Both the position numbers and the translations under genes were made by a program. This document shows positions 16,245 through 26,282 of a stretch of DNA of 64,000 bases, piece by piece (the stretch's first letter is position 1; the number at the start of each line of letters is the position of its first letter). The stretch covers positions 248,001-312,000 of the forward strand of contig NZ_JAHLPN010000002.1 in NCBI RefSeq assembly GCF_018917935.1, read 5' to 3'. The notes under the pieces were generated by a model that was not told the DNA's origin, searched no databases, and saw only the letters and a list, made by a program, of their open reading frames with translations. Source of the DNA: Kineothrix sp. MSJ-39 (lineage in GTDB: Bacteria; Bacillota; Clostridia; Lachnospirales; Lachnospiraceae).

Positions 16245-16913
16245 ATGAAATTCCACTTTAGTGGCCATATCTTATCCGAAAACGGAGAACTGAAAATAAA
16301 TATTCCATTTAATGTATGGGAAGTCTGTGACAGCCAGGGGGTTCTCACGATTTCCGTCAATGCCATGGATCTTTCCTGGGAATGTAATCTGACACCGCTC
16401 GGCAAGGGCTATTACACCATTCCGGTCACAGAGCAGCAGGCAGAGGGACATATGGAAGAAGAATTCCCGGTTACTTTTGAAATCTTGAACCGCAGCCCGC
16501 ATTACCGCGGTGATTCTCCTTATTCCGCAGCACAGCCGATCCGCAGGATCGATTCCGTAAAGCTGATCACACAGCCAAACGACGGCTTATGCGGACAGAC
16601 CTGTATCGCCATGCTGGCAGGAGTTACACTTGACGAGGCATGTGAGATCATGCACTGCAGAGACTGGCAGGCAAGCATGGGCAAAATGGTCGATACACTT
16701 GATTATCTCGGACTGGAGCACGAAAATGTGATCCATTATACACAAGGCGCAGAAGTCTCACTTCCTAAATGTGCAATCTTAATGGAAAAGATGGGACGCT
16801 ACAGCCACTATCTTCTCTGCTATGATGGCACTTATTACGATCCGACCATGGGTATTCTGGACAATTTTGATCAGAAGAATCTGGTTGGTTATCTGGAAAT
16901 TAAAACAGTATAA
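16245..16913 (+). CDS. DUF1905-like domain fused to a C39-like papain-fold domain
   Basis: 222 residues in two parts. Residues 1-85 look like the DUF1905 beta barrel: FSGHILSENGELKINIPF, then VLTISVNAMDLSWECNLTPLG with GKGYYTIPV. Residues 105-210 look like a papain-like, C39-type cysteine peptidase: Q110, C115 in QPNDGLCGQTC, H188 in SHYLLCYDG and D199-P200 in TYYDPTMG, matching the expected Q-C-H-D order. There is no signal peptide, so it should be cytosolic. SD AGGAGG precedes the ATG. Function is unknown; both domain calls come from pattern reading and need a profile search. Confidence 0.6.
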   Translation: MKFHFSGHILSENGELKINIPFNVWEVCDSQGVLTISVNAMDLSWECNLTPLGKGYYTIPVTEQQAEGHMEEEFPVTFEILNRSPHYRGDSPYSAAQPIRRIDSVKLITQPNDGLCGQTCIAMLAGVTLDEACEIMHCRDWQASMGKMVDTLDYLGLEHENVIHYTQGAEVSLPKCAILMEKMGRYSHYLLCYDGTYYDPTMGILDNFDQKNLVGYLEIKTV

Positions 16914-16939
16914 AAAACATGTAACTATTGGGGGACTTT

Positions 16940-17965
16940 ATGAAACGTAATTATCGTATTTTCTTTCTTTTTCTGGGACTGATCCTGCTGATCTGTCCTT
17001 CCTTATCTGTCAACGCAGCGGGAAAAAGCATGACTTTACTGAAAGGGGAAACAGCCACTTTTTCAGCAGGCAGCGGTTATACCTACACATCTTCTGCCCC
17101 GTCTGTTGCCCGCGTTAATCAAGATACCGGCCGCATAAAGGCAAAAAGCGGAGGGAAGGCTGTGATTACTGCTAAAAAAGGCAAGAAAAGGCTAACCTGT
17201 ACCGTAACCGTAAAGGATCACGTTGATATTATCGTCTTTGCAGGCCAGAGCAATATGACCGGTGTCGGAAATGCAGCTTCCGCACCCAAGCTGAAGGATC
17301 ATGCAGGATATGCATACAACTATGTCACTGCCAAAAATAAGTTTTCCGCACTGAAAGAGCCTTTTGGCAAAGGACAGGACGACGAAAATCTGCAAAACTA
17401 TGATTATGCCAGAGGTTCTATGGTAACAGCCTTTGTCAATGCCTATTATCAGAAGACAAAGACGCCTGTGATCGCCGTTCCAGCTTCCGCAGTCGGAACC
17501 GGCTCTGTTTCCTGGGAAGATTTCCGATATAAATCTGTGATCACCAGAGTTAATGCAGCAAAGAAGCTTGCACAGAAAAAAGGATTGACTGTCAGACATA
17601 CCTATCTGGTATGGATGCAGGGTGAAAACGATGCGTTTGCCGGTATGTCCGCAAAAGCACATACCTCCAATCTGAAATCCATGTATCAGAAGATAAAAAA
17701 GAAGACCAATATGGAGCAGTGCTTCATCATCGGTCTTCCGAAATACTATAATAATCCTGAAATAGCCAGAAACTATACCATTATACGAAATGCACAGGCA
17801 AAGCTTTGTAAAAACAGCAATTCCTTTACGATGGGCTCTGCCAAAGCCGCAACTCTTTCCGCTGCCTATCTGCAGGGAGACGGACTCCATCTGACGCAGA
17901 AAGCACTGAACCTCATCGGAACAGATGCAGGCAGAAACGTCGGTAATTACGCAAACTGCGACTGA
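16940..17965 (+). CDS. Secreted SGNH-type carbohydrate esterase with N-terminal Ig-like (Big_2) domain
   Basis: 341 residues. A signal peptide (1-26, cut after VNA) is followed by a Big_2-like domain (about 28-92: SVARVNQDTGRIKAKSGG) and a sialate/acetylxylan-esterase-like SGNH domain (about 95-338). Catalytic blocks: nucleophile S104 in VFAGQSNMTG, the WMQGENDA block (Asn/Glu), and DGLHLT near the C-terminus with the Asp-His pair. It probably removes acetyl groups from polysaccharide or sialic acid outside the cell. The ATG at 16940 follows GGGGGA; a TTG 4 codons earlier is open. It follows the previous gene by 26 bp and overlaps the convergent small gene by 19 bp. Confidence 0.85.
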   Translation: MKRNYRIFFLFLGLILLICPSLSVNAAGKSMTLLKGETATFSAGSGYTYTSSAPSVARVNQDTGRIKAKSGGKAVITAKKGKKRLTCTVTVKDHVDIIVFAGQSNMTGVGNAASAPKLKDHAGYAYNYVTAKNKFSALKEPFGKGQDDENLQNYDYARGSMVTAFVNAYYQKTKTPVIAVPASAVGTGSVSWEDFRYKSVITRVNAAKKLAQKKGLTVRHTYLVWMQGENDAFAGMSAKAHTSNLKSMYQKIKKKTNMEQCFIIGLPKYYNNPEIARNYTIIRNAQAKLCKNSNSFTMGSAKAATLSAAYLQGDGLHLTQKALNLIGTDAGRNVGNYANCD

Positions 17966-18207
17966 TATGTTTCATTTAACCAGTTAACAGCTTCCTCCTT
18001 GCCCTCCGGGGTAAGGGGGAATTCTTTTTGTATTTTTTTCTCCGGCTCTGTTTTGGAGAAACAAAATGGTTCCGGCCATGCATAGGCGGTCAGCACCATA
18101 TCTTCATCCCTGCTTTCTTTTCTCAGCATATAGCGCATCCCCTGATACCCACCGGTATATTCCAGTTTCTTGATAAAATTCAATGATATCTTTGAAGAAT
18201 CAATCAT
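17947..18207 (-). CDS. Small conserved-looking cytosolic protein behind glpK
   Basis: 86 residues, no membrane segment or signal peptide. It reads like a compact alpha/beta protein with [17 protein letters not shown] and a conserved-looking [11 protein letters not shown] and [18 protein letters not shown] recall similar short proteins next to clostridial glpK but cannot assign a family. The ATG at 18207 has GGGAGGAA before it; its start overlaps the glpK stop by 8 bp, so the two are translationally coupled, suggesting a partner or regulator role in glycerol use (inference only). Its end overlaps the convergent esterase gene by 19 bp. Confidence 0.7.
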   Translation of the reverse strand: MIDSSKISLNFIKKLEYTGGYQGMRYMLRKESRDEDMVLTAYAWPEPFCFSKTEPEKKIQKEFPLTPEGKEEAVNWLNETYQSQFA

Positions 18208-19711
18208 GTTCTTCCTCCCATTTTGCATAGTAGAGCGCACAGTCTACCGCACGTTTCCAGCTTCTGACAAGCTCCTGTCTCTTTTCCTGTGGCATGGAAG
18301 CAGTAAAGACCCGGTCAATCTGCCAGTTTTCTTTGATCTCCTCTGTATCCTTCCAGTAACCGACCGCCAGTCCTGCCAGATAAGCCGCACCAAGTGCGGT
18401 TGTCTCAATACAACGCGGACGCTGCACATCCACACCAAGCAGATCCGCCTGAAACTGCATCAGAAAATCATTGGCACTTGCGCCGCCATCCACTTTCAGC
18501 TTCAGCAAAGAAAGTTCCGCATCCGCACGCATGGCGGTAAGCACATCCATCGTCTGGAATGCGATCGACTCCATGATCGCCCGTATAAAATGCTCCTTCT
18601 GACAGCCTCGCGTCAATCCCGTTACCATACCTCTGGCATATGGATTCCAGTAAGGTGCTCCCATTCCCGTAAAAGCAGGAACGATCATCGTGCCTGCGGT
18701 ATCTTCTACCGATTCACAGATCTTCTGTGTCTGTGGTGCCTGCTCGATCAGGTGCATTCCGTCCCTGAGCCACTGGATCGCAGCCCCTGCCACAAAAACA
18801 CTGCCTTCGAGTGCATATTCTGCCTTTCCGTCCGCCGATGCTGCGATCGTTGTCAACAGTCCCGCACGCGACTTTACAGCCCTGTCGCCTGTATGCATCA
18901 GCATAAAACAGCCCGTTCCATATGTATTTTTTACTTCTCCCGGTGTAAAACAGCATTGTCCGAACAGCGCTGCCTGCTGATCACCCGCTGCGCCCGCGAT
19001 CGGAATACTTTCTCCCAGAGAACCCAGATTTGCATAACCATAAACACAGCTGCTCGGCTTTACCTGCGGAAGCATGGAAGCTGGAATATGGAAATAATCC
19101 AGTATCTTCTGATCCCAACACAGTGTATGGATATCAAATAGCATCGTTCTGGATGCATTTGTATAATCTGTCACATGTACCTTTCCTCTGGTCAGATTCC
19201 AGATCAGCCATGTATCAACCGTTCCGAACAGCAGATTTCCGGTCTCTGCTTCCTGTCTTGCGTTTTCGACATGATCGAGGATCCATGCGATCTTGGAAGC
19301 GGAAAAATACGGATCCGGCAGAAGCCCTGTCTTTTCCATGATATAAGCAGAAAGCGCCGGCTCTTCTTCCTTTAATCGGTCGATCTCCTTTGCCGTTCTT
19401 CTGCACTGCCAGACAATGGCATTATAAACAGGCTCACCTGTCTGCTTATTCCAGACGATCGTTGTCTCTCGCTGGTTCGTGATCCCAATACCGGCAATAC
19501 ACTCATCCTCACCCAGCATCGTCAGCGCTTCCGTCATGACCGAATACTGGGAAGACCAGATATCTTTCGGGTTGTGCTCTACCCAGCCCTCCTGCGGATA
19601 GATCTGCGTAAATTCCTTCTGTGCTTTTGCTCGGATATTCCCCATTTTATCAAACAGAATACATCTGGAGCTTGTCGTACCCTGATCGAGTGCCATCATA
19701 TATTTTTTCAT
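18200..19711 (-). CDS. glpK: Glycerol kinase
   Basis: 503 residues, the family's normal length. It phosphorylates glycerol to glycerol 3-phosphate with ATP. FGGY-kinase motifs: [15 protein letters not shown] at the N-terminus, glycerol-binding [10 protein letters not shown] and [10 protein letters not shown], catalytic-region [14 protein letters not shown], the [14 protein letters not shown] loop, and the C-terminal ADP-binding [26 protein letters not shown] precedes the ATG. No glpF or glpD is adjacent. It is followed by a coupled 86-residue protein. Confidence 0.96.
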   Translation of the reverse strand: MKKYMMALDQGTTSSRCILFDKMGNIRAKAQKEFTQIYPQEGWVEHNPKDIWSSQYSVMTEALTMLGEDECIAGIGITNQRETTIVWNKQTGEPVYNAIVWQCRRTAKEIDRLKEEEPALSAYIMEKTGLLPDPYFSASKIAWILDHVENARQEAETGNLLFGTVDTWLIWNLTRGKVHVTDYTNASRTMLFDIHTLCWDQKILDYFHIPASMLPQVKPSSCVYGYANLGSLGESIPIAGAAGDQQAALFGQCCFTPGEVKNTYGTGCFMLMHTGDRAVKSRAGLLTTIAASADGKAEYALEGSVFVAGAAIQWLRDGMHLIEQAPQTQKICESVEDTAGTMIVPAFTGMGAPYWNPYARGMVTGLTRGCQKEHFIRAIMESIAFQTMDVLTAMRADAELSLLKLKVDGGASANDFLMQFQADLLGVDVQRPRCIETTALGAAYLAGLAVGYWKDTEEIKENWQIDRVFTASMPQEKRQELVRSWKRAVDCALYYAKWEEEHD

Positions 19712-19728
19712 ACCGTTCTCCTTGTGTT

Positions 19729-21060
19729 TTAATCATCGACTTTAAAAACCAGCTGAATGATAAAATACTGTCCATCATTCATAACTTCTACACTGCCACC
19801 CATGGATTTCATGATCTTTTCCACAATTTTCAGCCCGATCTTCGTGCTTTCCACCTTGGAAGTATCCTGTCTGACGCCGTTCTGCACCATTAAAAGCAGC
19901 TCTCCCGGCTGCAGTGTATAACTGATATTGACAGGAACCGTATTATCTCCGTATTTACGCAGATTATGGAAAATATTGTCAAAGATCCGCGCGAATTCCT
20001 CGGGATTGATCAGCATCCGGAACGATTCCTGGATGGGTGAAAAGGAAACAACAAAGCCCTGGCTGTTGATATAAGCGATTTGTTCCTTCAGGACAGAATT
20101 CAGCAGTGCTTTGCCGTCTACCTCGGACTGCTGCGCCTCCTGCTGCTGTCCGCCAAATGCAAGGAAATACCGGAACAGCTTGTCCGTTGTATCCTTCATG
20201 ATAAATGCATTACTTCTTGCCTTCTGGATATAATCAAACAGCTCCTCTTCCTGTGTGAATTTGCGCCGGTACAAAATCTCCAGATATCCGATCTGCTTTG
20301 TCAGAGGCGTCCGCAGGTCATGCGACATCGCCGTGATCAGCTCATGGTTTGCCGTAATGGCATCTCTCTCCGTCTGGATCTTATGCAGCACGTTCCGCCG
20401 CAGGTTATTGATACCCTCTCCAATCTGTGACAGTTCATCATTTCCGCTTACTGTAACCTCACGATCCAGATCTCCCGCCTCGAGCAGACGCAGATCGTCG
20501 CGCAGTCCTACTACGTAAGACAATCTCTTTTTCATGCACTGCATCAGCAAAAAGATAAAAAATAACGTTGAGATCAGCACGGAAATAACAAGTGCGACCG
20601 TCGTATACCGTTCCGTCATTCTGTCCAAAATCGGTTCGCACAGGACAACCGCATCCTTGAAACGCACCTCGTATGGCTGTATCTCCTGCGGTCTTTGGTA
20701 GATCGAAATGACGGAGTTGTTATATTTTGCCTGCAACGTTTCAAGCTCCCGGATCGTATCTTTTGTGCCCATCACGCCCTTTTTCTTTTCCCACTGCAGG
20801 ATCTCCTTTTTGTTGATCGTGGAAAGTCCCCGCTGGGATACAAAAGCCTGTAATTCCGCCATAACCTGATCTTTTTGTGTCTGCTGTACATCCTGCTCTG
20901 CCATATGATGGTAAATAATGCTCCTGCTGCCAAAGAAAAGCAGTGCAAGCAGTAAAACAGATCCCGTTGCTGCCCCCAGACAGCAAAAATACAGCTTTTT
21001 CCAGAGCTTTGTCTTAAATACAGAAGTATAGATCTCTTTTTGCTTCTTTTCCTTACTCAA
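19729..21060 (-). CDS. Sensor histidine kinase with degenerate ATP-binding boxes
   Basis: 443 residues. Two membrane helices (about 24-45 and 152-174) flank an extracellular sensor (about 46-150); HAMP (about 175-228), HisKA with H247 in [13 protein letters not shown], and a HATPase domain with N box [12 protein letters not shown]. The usual G1 DxGxG is not visible: [14 protein letters not shown] stands in its place, followed by [15 protein letters not shown] as G2. The start is a TTG overlapping the regulator's end by 8 bp; no later Met precedes the first helix, so the TTG is needed. Stimulus unknown. Confidence 0.87.
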   Translation of the reverse strand: MSKEKKQKEIYTSVFKTKLWKKLYFCCLGAATGSVLLLALLFFGSRSIIYHHMAEQDVQQTQKDQVMAELQAFVSQRGLSTINKKEILQWEKKKGVMGTKDTIRELETLQAKYNNSVISIYQRPQEIQPYEVRFKDAVVLCEPILDRMTERYTTVALVISVLISTLFFIFLLMQCMKKRLSYVVGLRDDLRLLEAGDLDREVTVSGNDELSQIGEGINNLRRNVLHKIQTERDAITANHELITAMSHDLRTPLTKQIGYLEILYRRKFTQEEELFDYIQKARSNAFIMKDTTDKLFRYFLAFGGQQQEAQQSEVDGKALLNSVLKEQIAYINSQGFVVSFSPIQESFRMLINPEEFARIFDNIFHNLRKYGDNTVPVNISYTLQPGELLLMVQNGVRQDTSKVESTKIGLKIVEKIMKSMGGSVEVMNDGQYFIIQLVFKVDD

Positions 21061-21757
21061 TATAGTAGCCTCTTCCCCATTTATTCTTGATCAGCTCGCC
21101 CTGTCCTTCTTCCTGCTTGAGTTTTTCCCGCAGATTTCTGATATGCACCATGACTGTATTGCTCGCGGAAGGTAAAAAAGTATCCTGCCAGACCGCTTCA
21201 TAGATTTCCTGCAGGGAGAATACCTTGCCCTTATTTTCGGAAAGCAGCAGTAAAATGCCGTACTCTGTATTCGTCAGCTCCACATTTTTGCCGTTTTTCG
21301 TCACGGAAACCTGATCCTTGTCGATGATCAGATCGCTGATAAAGACCTGCTTTTCCTTCTGCGGATCCGACTGTCCGCCGTATTGTCTGTATCTGCGCAT
21401 CAGTCCGCCCACTCTGGCAATCAGCTCTGTATAAGAAAACGGCTTCTGCATATAATCATCACCGCCTGCCAGAAAGCCTTCTACCAGATCGGTCTCCCTG
21501 TTCTTTGCCGTCAAAAACAGAACCGGAACCTGCGAGATCTCGCGGATCTGCTTGCAGACACTGTATCCGTCCATATCGGGCATCATGATATCCAGAATGA
21601 TCACATCCGGCGAAAATGTCTTTTCCTTCAGGATCGTTAGTGCCTGCATACCATCTGCCACAGTTTCTACCGTATATCCTTCACTGGAAAGAAGCACCTG
21701 TACGATCTCACGGATCTCCACATCATCGTCTATGACCAAGATATTGCCTGTTTTCAT
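21053..21757 (-). CDS. OmpR-family response regulator
   Basis: 234 residues. Receiver domain with D10-D12 acidic cluster, phospho-acceptor D56 in VIILDIMMPDMDG, conserved Thr in LFLTAKN and Lys in YMQKPFS; C-terminal winged helix (about 140-234) with LTNTEYGILLLLSENKGKVFS and VMVHIRNLREKL. The layout resembles VanR-like regulators of cell-envelope responses. SD AAAGGAGG lies 8 bp before the ATG. It is transcribed ahead of its kinase, and downstream of the aminopeptidase gene with a 19-bp gap. Confidence 0.92.
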   Translation of the reverse strand: MKTGNILVIDDDVEIREIVQVLLSSEGYTVETVADGMQALTILKEKTFSPDVIILDIMMPDMDGYSVCKQIREISQVPVLFLTAKNRETDLVEGFLAGGDDYMQKPFSYTELIARVGGLMRRYRQYGGQSDPQKEKQVFISDLIIDKDQVSVTKNGKNVELTNTEYGILLLLSENKGKVFSLQEIYEAVWQDTFLPSASNTVMVHIRNLREKLKQEEGQGELIKNKWGRGYYIE

Positions 21758-21776
21758 GCATTTTCCTCCTTTTGCA

Positions 21777-23588
21777 TCACAAATTCCTTGTTTCCCGTAA
21801 AAGCCACTGCTTTTCTTCTTCTGTTAAATGAGGTGCCAGTGTCTCATATACCTGTTTCTGGTAACCCTCAAACAACTCTTTATCGTGCCCGGACAGCATC
21901 TCCCAGTCGATCGCTTCCGGATCAAAAGGCACAAACGTAAGCGGCTCAAATTTCATAAACTGTCCGTACTCTGTCTTTTCCGCATGCACGCACAGGAGCA
22001 GGTTTTCCAGACGGATCCCATATGCACCTTCTATATAAAGCCCCGGTTCATCGGAAGTGATCATGCCCTGCTTGAATACGCCATCCTCCGCCACGCGGCT
22101 GCGGATCGCATTCGGCCCTTCATGCACATTCAGCAGATAACCGACTCCATGCCCTGTTCCATGCTTGAAATCAAGCCCCATTCTGTATAATGGCTCTCTC
22201 GCCAGATAATCCAGATGCGCTCCGCTCAGTCCATAGCGGAATTTTGCATCCATCAGCCGTAAGTTGCCCAGAAGCACCGCGGTATAATGCTGCTTTTGCA
22301 ATTTTGTAATCGGCCCCATGACAATTGTCCTTGTGATATCTGTCGTTCCCTCCAGATAATGACCGCCTGTATCTGCCAGAAGGAAGCTCTCTTTTCCGAT
22401 CGGGATATCCGTTTCTTCCGTCGGCTCATAATGCACGATAGCACCATGACTGCCATAGGCTATGATCGGCGCAAAGCTCTGCCCCAGATAATGCGGCATC
22501 TGCTTCCTGTAGCCTTCCAGCTTTTCCGCCGCGGAAAGCTCTGTAGCCTCTTCCTTACCGGTTCTGACCTCTGTTTTCAGCCAGCGGATGAAACGTGTCA
22601 CCGCAACGCCGTCCCAGATATGTGCCTGTCTTTCATTTTCTACTTCTGTATGGTTTTTTACTGCCTTTTCCAAAGCGACCGGGCTTTTGGAGATTACAAT
22701 ATTGTAATTCTCTGCCAACATACTTACAATTTTGTAATTCACAGTATCCACGTCCAGCCAGATCTTACTTCCTGCCGGGAATGACTGAAGATCCTGATAG
22801 AAATCCTCATACGCCCTGACATCGACCGCCTCCTCAAATACCGGTAAGGATTCTCTGCTGCGGACATATAAGGTTGCTCTTGTTTTGGAAAGCACCAGAT
22901 AAGAAAGAAATACCGGATTGTAGGCAATGTCATTCCCGCGCAGGTTCAGGATCCAGGCAATCTCATCCAGCGAAGTCAGGATCAGGTAATCAACGCCCTG
23001 CTCCTGCATTTTGATCTGTGCAGCCTTCAGCTTGATATCTCTGGCTACCCCTGCATAAGAAAGTGCAAGCTCCCAGATCGGTTCCTTGGAAAGCGGAGGT
23101 CTTTCCGCCCCCCAGATCTCACCTGCCAGATCCTTTCCGTCCTCTATCTGTGCCTTCTGCCCGCACAGCTCTTCAATTTCCTGCTGCAGCTTTTCCACAT
23201 AAGCAGCACCGACGACTCTGCCATCAAAACCGATCCGCATCGTTTTCCCTGCCTGCTTACATTTTTGTAATTGACCGGCAATATACGCCGTTACTGTCGG
23301 GACATTCGCCTCTCCCATTTTCATTAACCGGATGCCCGTTCCCGCAAGCTGTTCCTCTGCCTGCAGAAAATATCTGCCGTCTGTCCATAAAAGGCTTTCC
23401 GTCTCAGTGACAAGAAGCGTGGCGGCAGATCCGGTAAATCCGCCAAACCACGCAATTGTTTTAAAATATTCTCCGATATATTCCGAGCCATGAAAATCAT
23501 TCATCGGGATCAGATAGGCCCGCAGATCCTCCTGCTGCATTCTGCTTCTCAGCTGATTAATTCTGGCTGCATGGATATTCTCACTCAT
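21777..23588 (-). CDS. Xaa-Pro aminopeptidase, M24B, 600-residue type
   Basis: 603 residues: two creatinase-N-like domains (about 8-140 and 180-310) and a C-terminal pita-bread M24 domain. All five metal ligands are in place: D406 and D417 (FLLADTGGHYLEGTTDITRT), H480 (HGTGHGVGY), E514 (SDEPGLY) and E528 (RLENLLL). It removes N-terminal residues ahead of proline; the long three-domain form resembles eukaryotic APP1. No signal peptide, so cytosolic. It overlaps the preceding lipoprotein gene by 4 bp (ATGA). Confidence 0.94.
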   Translation of the reverse strand: MSENIHAARINQLRSRMQQEDLRAYLIPMNDFHGSEYIGEYFKTIAWFGGFTGSAATLLVTETESLLWTDGRYFLQAEEQLAGTGIRLMKMGEANVPTVTAYIAGQLQKCKQAGKTMRIGFDGRVVGAAYVEKLQQEIEELCGQKAQIEDGKDLAGEIWGAERPPLSKEPIWELALSYAGVARDIKLKAAQIKMQEQGVDYLILTSLDEIAWILNLRGNDIAYNPVFLSYLVLSKTRATLYVRSRESLPVFEEAVDVRAYEDFYQDLQSFPAGSKIWLDVDTVNYKIVSMLAENYNIVISKSPVALEKAVKNHTEVENERQAHIWDGVAVTRFIRWLKTEVRTGKEEATELSAAEKLEGYRKQMPHYLGQSFAPIIAYGSHGAIVHYEPTEETDIPIGKESFLLADTGGHYLEGTTDITRTIVMGPITKLQKQHYTAVLLGNLRLMDAKFRYGLSGAHLDYLAREPLYRMGLDFKHGTGHGVGYLLNVHEGPNAIRSRVAEDGVFKQGMITSDEPGLYIEGAYGIRLENLLLCVHAEKTEYGQFMKFEPLTFVPFDPEAIDWEMLSGHDKELFEGYQKQVYETLAPHLTEEEKQWLLRETRNL

Positions 23589-24544
23589 TTTCGATACACT
23601 TCCTTTATAAAATCACAAGTCTCATAAGGCAGATCAAAATAGGTCGCACCTGCTGCATATGGTGCAAGCAGATATTCGTTCGATACGATCGTCATGCCAT
23701 CTTCTGTCAGATACCAGGAATCCTCTGTCAGCACATCCGGAATATAGTTTTCATATTCTTCAAAAAAGATGCCATATCCGTCTTCCTGCATGGATTTTTC
23801 CTGCATTTCCTGTGCCTTTTCAAGCAGAAGCTGATCAACCTGCGCTTTTCCTTCCTCTTCGTCTTCCATCAGATCACTCAGAAGGATCCTCTCTCCTGTC
23901 TTTGCATCAAAGGTAACACCGGCGATTATATTATTGCCATGTGCACCTCCGGTATAAGTCGTGGACTGCTCCTGAAAACTGATCACGGTATCGTCCTGCC
24001 GCATCACGGTATAATCGCTGCCACTGTAATAACCGAAGGTATCTTCCGTCGGTTCTTCTGTTCCGTTTTCCTGTGCGATATCCACTCTGGTCTGATAATC
24101 CTCTTTTGCCCACTCATAATATTCATTACAATCGGAAAGCAGGGCTTCCTTCTGCTGCGCAAAGTAGCTGTTGATCTGCTCAGCCGCTTCCGGATTGTCT
24201 GTACTGGTTACCTTTGGCAGATTAAATTCATACTTCAGATAAGAAATCGTTCCATCATCCGATTTCATCTCACCCGTTTCTTTTTCATAGGAAATCTCAA
24301 AAGCTGCAGCTTTATCGGATACATTCTCTTCCGTATCGGACGCTTCACTGTCATCTGCAGCTTCCGCTTCATCACTTGCTGTATCTGTATCAGACGCCTG
24401 TCCGTCTTCTTCCTGTACCTGATCAGCGGAGACATCTGAAACTTCCTGTGTCTGATCTGCTGTCACTTCCTCCTGCTTCTGACAGCCTGCCAGCAGACTG
24501 ATGGAAAGAAGCAGTCCACATAGGATCAAGGTTCTTTTTTTCAT
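23585..24544 (-). CDS. Lipoprotein with DUF4163/DUF3298-type domains
   Basis: 319 residues. Lipobox SLLAGC with C21 as the modified cysteine, then an acidic Asp/Glu/Ser/Thr-rich linker (about 25-85). The folded part has a DUF4163-like region (about 85-170, ISYLKYEFNLPKV) and a DUF3298-like end (about 190-315, TYTGGAHGNN, FDAKTGERILLSDLM). The pair is found in RsiV-like anti-sigma factors and in free lipoproteins; RsiV binds lysozyme, but here there is no sigma gene next to it. SD AGGAGG precedes the ATG. Coupled to the aminopeptidase gene. Confidence 0.82.
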   Translation of the reverse strand: MKKRTLILCGLLLSISLLAGCQKQEEVTADQTQEVSDVSADQVQEEDGQASDTDTASDEAEAADDSEASDTEENVSDKAAAFEISYEKETGEMKSDDGTISYLKYEFNLPKVTSTDNPEAAEQINSYFAQQKEALLSDCNEYYEWAKEDYQTRVDIAQENGTEEPTEDTFGYYSGSDYTVMRQDDTVISFQEQSTTYTGGAHGNNIIAGVTFDAKTGERILLSDLMEDEEEGKAQVDQLLLEKAQEMQEKSMQEDGYGIFFEEYENYIPDVLTEDSWYLTEDGMTIVSNEYLLAPYAAGATYFDLPYETCDFIKEVYRK

Positions 24545-24580
24545 ATTTATCCTCCTATAATATCATGAAAATATCGTGAA

Positions 24581-24646
24581 CCTCAGCTCATGCATAATCT
24601 GCTTCGCAGATGAGCTGAGGCTACATCATGAACCTTTCGGTTCATG
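24581..24646. repeat. Two adjacent hairpins between lipoprotein and flippase genes
   Basis: CCTCAGCTCAT (24581-24591) pairs with ATGAGCTGAGG (24610-24620) around an inner CTGC-ttc-GCAG. Next to it CATGAACC-tttc-GGTTCATG (24627-24646) is a perfect 8-bp stem. They follow the flippase stop on the minus strand and may terminate that transcript, but no T run follows either. The nested design is like the other structured intergenic elements. Confidence 0.5.
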
Positions 24647-24653
24647 ACATTCA

Positions 24654-26282
24654 CTACAGTAATCTTATTTTCTGTAAAATGCGAACCAGAGTCGCTCCTT
24701 TTGGCATATTCAGGATCTCATCCTTTGTCAGTCCGCCTGCCCAGATCACAAGGGCAAAGTATACAAAGATCGCAACCAGGATCGCAATACAAAGTGCTAC
24801 CACATTGATCTTCAGCAGCATATAAATGCCCTGATAGATCAGATATGCCAGAACACCCATGATCAGGGAAGCAAGCCCCGGAACCACAAAAGTACGCAGC
24901 CATTCCTGCTTATAATGCAGGGATTTTCTGACCGCTATATTATTGAGCACACACATCAGCAGCGAATATGTGATCATGGCGATCGCCAGTGCATATAAAG
25001 AAAGTTTTGTAAACAGCAGAAGCGGTACTAAAACGACCGTCTGCACAACAAGGGCAAGTGCTGCATTGATAACCGGAACATTCACTTTTCCGATTCCCTG
25101 TAATACCGCATTTGTCAATGTAGACAGAGCATAAAAGACAACTGTGATACTGATCGCCCGAAGCAGGGAAGATGCCAGCGCAAGGGAAGATCTCTGCGGG
25201 AATAACAACTGTGTGACAGGCTGTGCCAGTGCAAATAAGCCCGCTGCACACGGAATGGAGATCAGCATGGTTGTTTTAATCGCTGCTGCCACCTGATGAC
25301 GCGCCTTTTTCAGATCACCCTGTGCATAAGAACCGGAAATGCTTGGGATCATCGCAGAGGACATCGCGGAAGCGATCGCGATCGGAATATTGGCAATGAC
25401 AACTGCCTTTCCGCCGAACACACCGTAATTGGTCGCAATCTCCTTTTCTGAAATACCAAGCACATACTTCATGATCTTGGTATAGACCGTCTGGTTTAAC
25501 GAGGTGGAAAAATTGTAAATAAATGTACTCAGGATAAACGGCGTTACCATACTGAAAATAATGCCGAATATCTGGGAATAACTCAGTTCTGTATGATTTC
25601 TGTCACGATCGGCTCTGCGCAGGATAAACTTCTGGTTCAGCTTGTACACAAGCCACATAAAAAGAAGCGCGATCAAAACACCGCTGCCCGTACCCATGGC
25701 ACTTCCCATGGCTCCGTAGATCGCCTGTGTTGTTTCGTCCTTTCCCGAAACCGTTTTGATCAGCAAATAAGCAGCTCCAAGACTGACCACTGCATTTAAG
25801 ATCTGCTCAATGATCTGGGAAAAGGATGTCTGCAGCATTGTCCGATGCGCCTGGAAATAGCCGCGAAGTACACCTAAAAAACCGGATAAAAAGATAGTCG
25901 GTGCAAACACACGCAGTACGATCGTAGAATTCGTTTCCACCAGCCAAGGGGCTGCAAAAAATGCAACCAGACTGGCAATTCCGCCCACGATAAACACATA
26001 CAGGAGCGAACAGCGGAAGATCTTATGTGCATTCCGATACTCGCGCAGTGCCAGTCGCTGTGCGATCACCTTGGAGATCGCAGAAGGAATGCTATAAGAT
26101 GAGATCAGCAGAATGATCGTGTAAATATTGTACGCACTTGTATAATAGCCGTTTCCTTCATCCCCTATAATGCCTGTAAGCGGCGCACGGTATAAGATTC
26201 CAATGACACGGACTAAAATACCGGTGATCGCCAGAATACCAGCCTGCATGATAAATCCATCATTTTTCTTTTCCTGACTCAT
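24654..26282 (-). CDS. MurJ/SpoVB-type lipid-linked oligosaccharide flippase (YtgP group)
   Basis: 542 residues with about 14 membrane helices. The N-terminus (AGILAITGILVRVIGILYR, and GDEGNGYYTSAYNIY) is typical of the YtgP/SpoVB branch of the MOP superfamily, which moves lipid II or related lipid-linked sugars across the membrane. The second half repeats the fold, with MSSAMIPSISGSYAQGD. In Bacillus YtgP is one of the lipid II flippases, so a peptidoglycan role is likely. The ATG overlaps the end of the fusion gene upstream by 23 bp, with AGGAG as SD. Confidence 0.88.
   Translation of the reverse strand: MSQEKKNDGFIMQAGILAITGILVRVIGILYRAPLTGIIGDEGNGYYTSAYNIYTIILLISSYSIPSAISKVIAQRLALREYRNAHKIFRCSLLYVFIVGGIASLVAFFAAPWLVETNSTIVLRVFAPTIFLSGFLGVLRGYFQAHRTMLQTSFSQIIEQILNAVVSLGAAYLLIKTVSGKDETTQAIYGAMGSAMGTGSGVLIALLFMWLVYKLNQKFILRRADRDRNHTELSYSQIFGIIFSMVTPFILSTFIYNFSTSLNQTVYTKIMKYVLGISEKEIATNYGVFGGKAVVIANIPIAIASAMSSAMIPSISGSYAQGDLKKARHQVAAAIKTTMLISIPCAAGLFALAQPVTQLLFPQRSSLALASSLLRAISITVVFYALSTLTNAVLQGIGKVNVPVINAALALVVQTVVLVPLLLFTKLSLYALAIAMITYSLLMCVLNNIAVRKSLHYKQEWLRTFVVPGLASLIMGVLAYLIYQGIYMLLKINVVALCIAILVAIFVYFALVIWAGGLTKDEILNMPKGATLVRILQKIRLL

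Noticed and set aside
18170-19141. 323-codon plus-strand ORF opposite glpK
   Set aside because: Antisense shadow of a highly conserved gene; Cys/Arg/His-rich composition.
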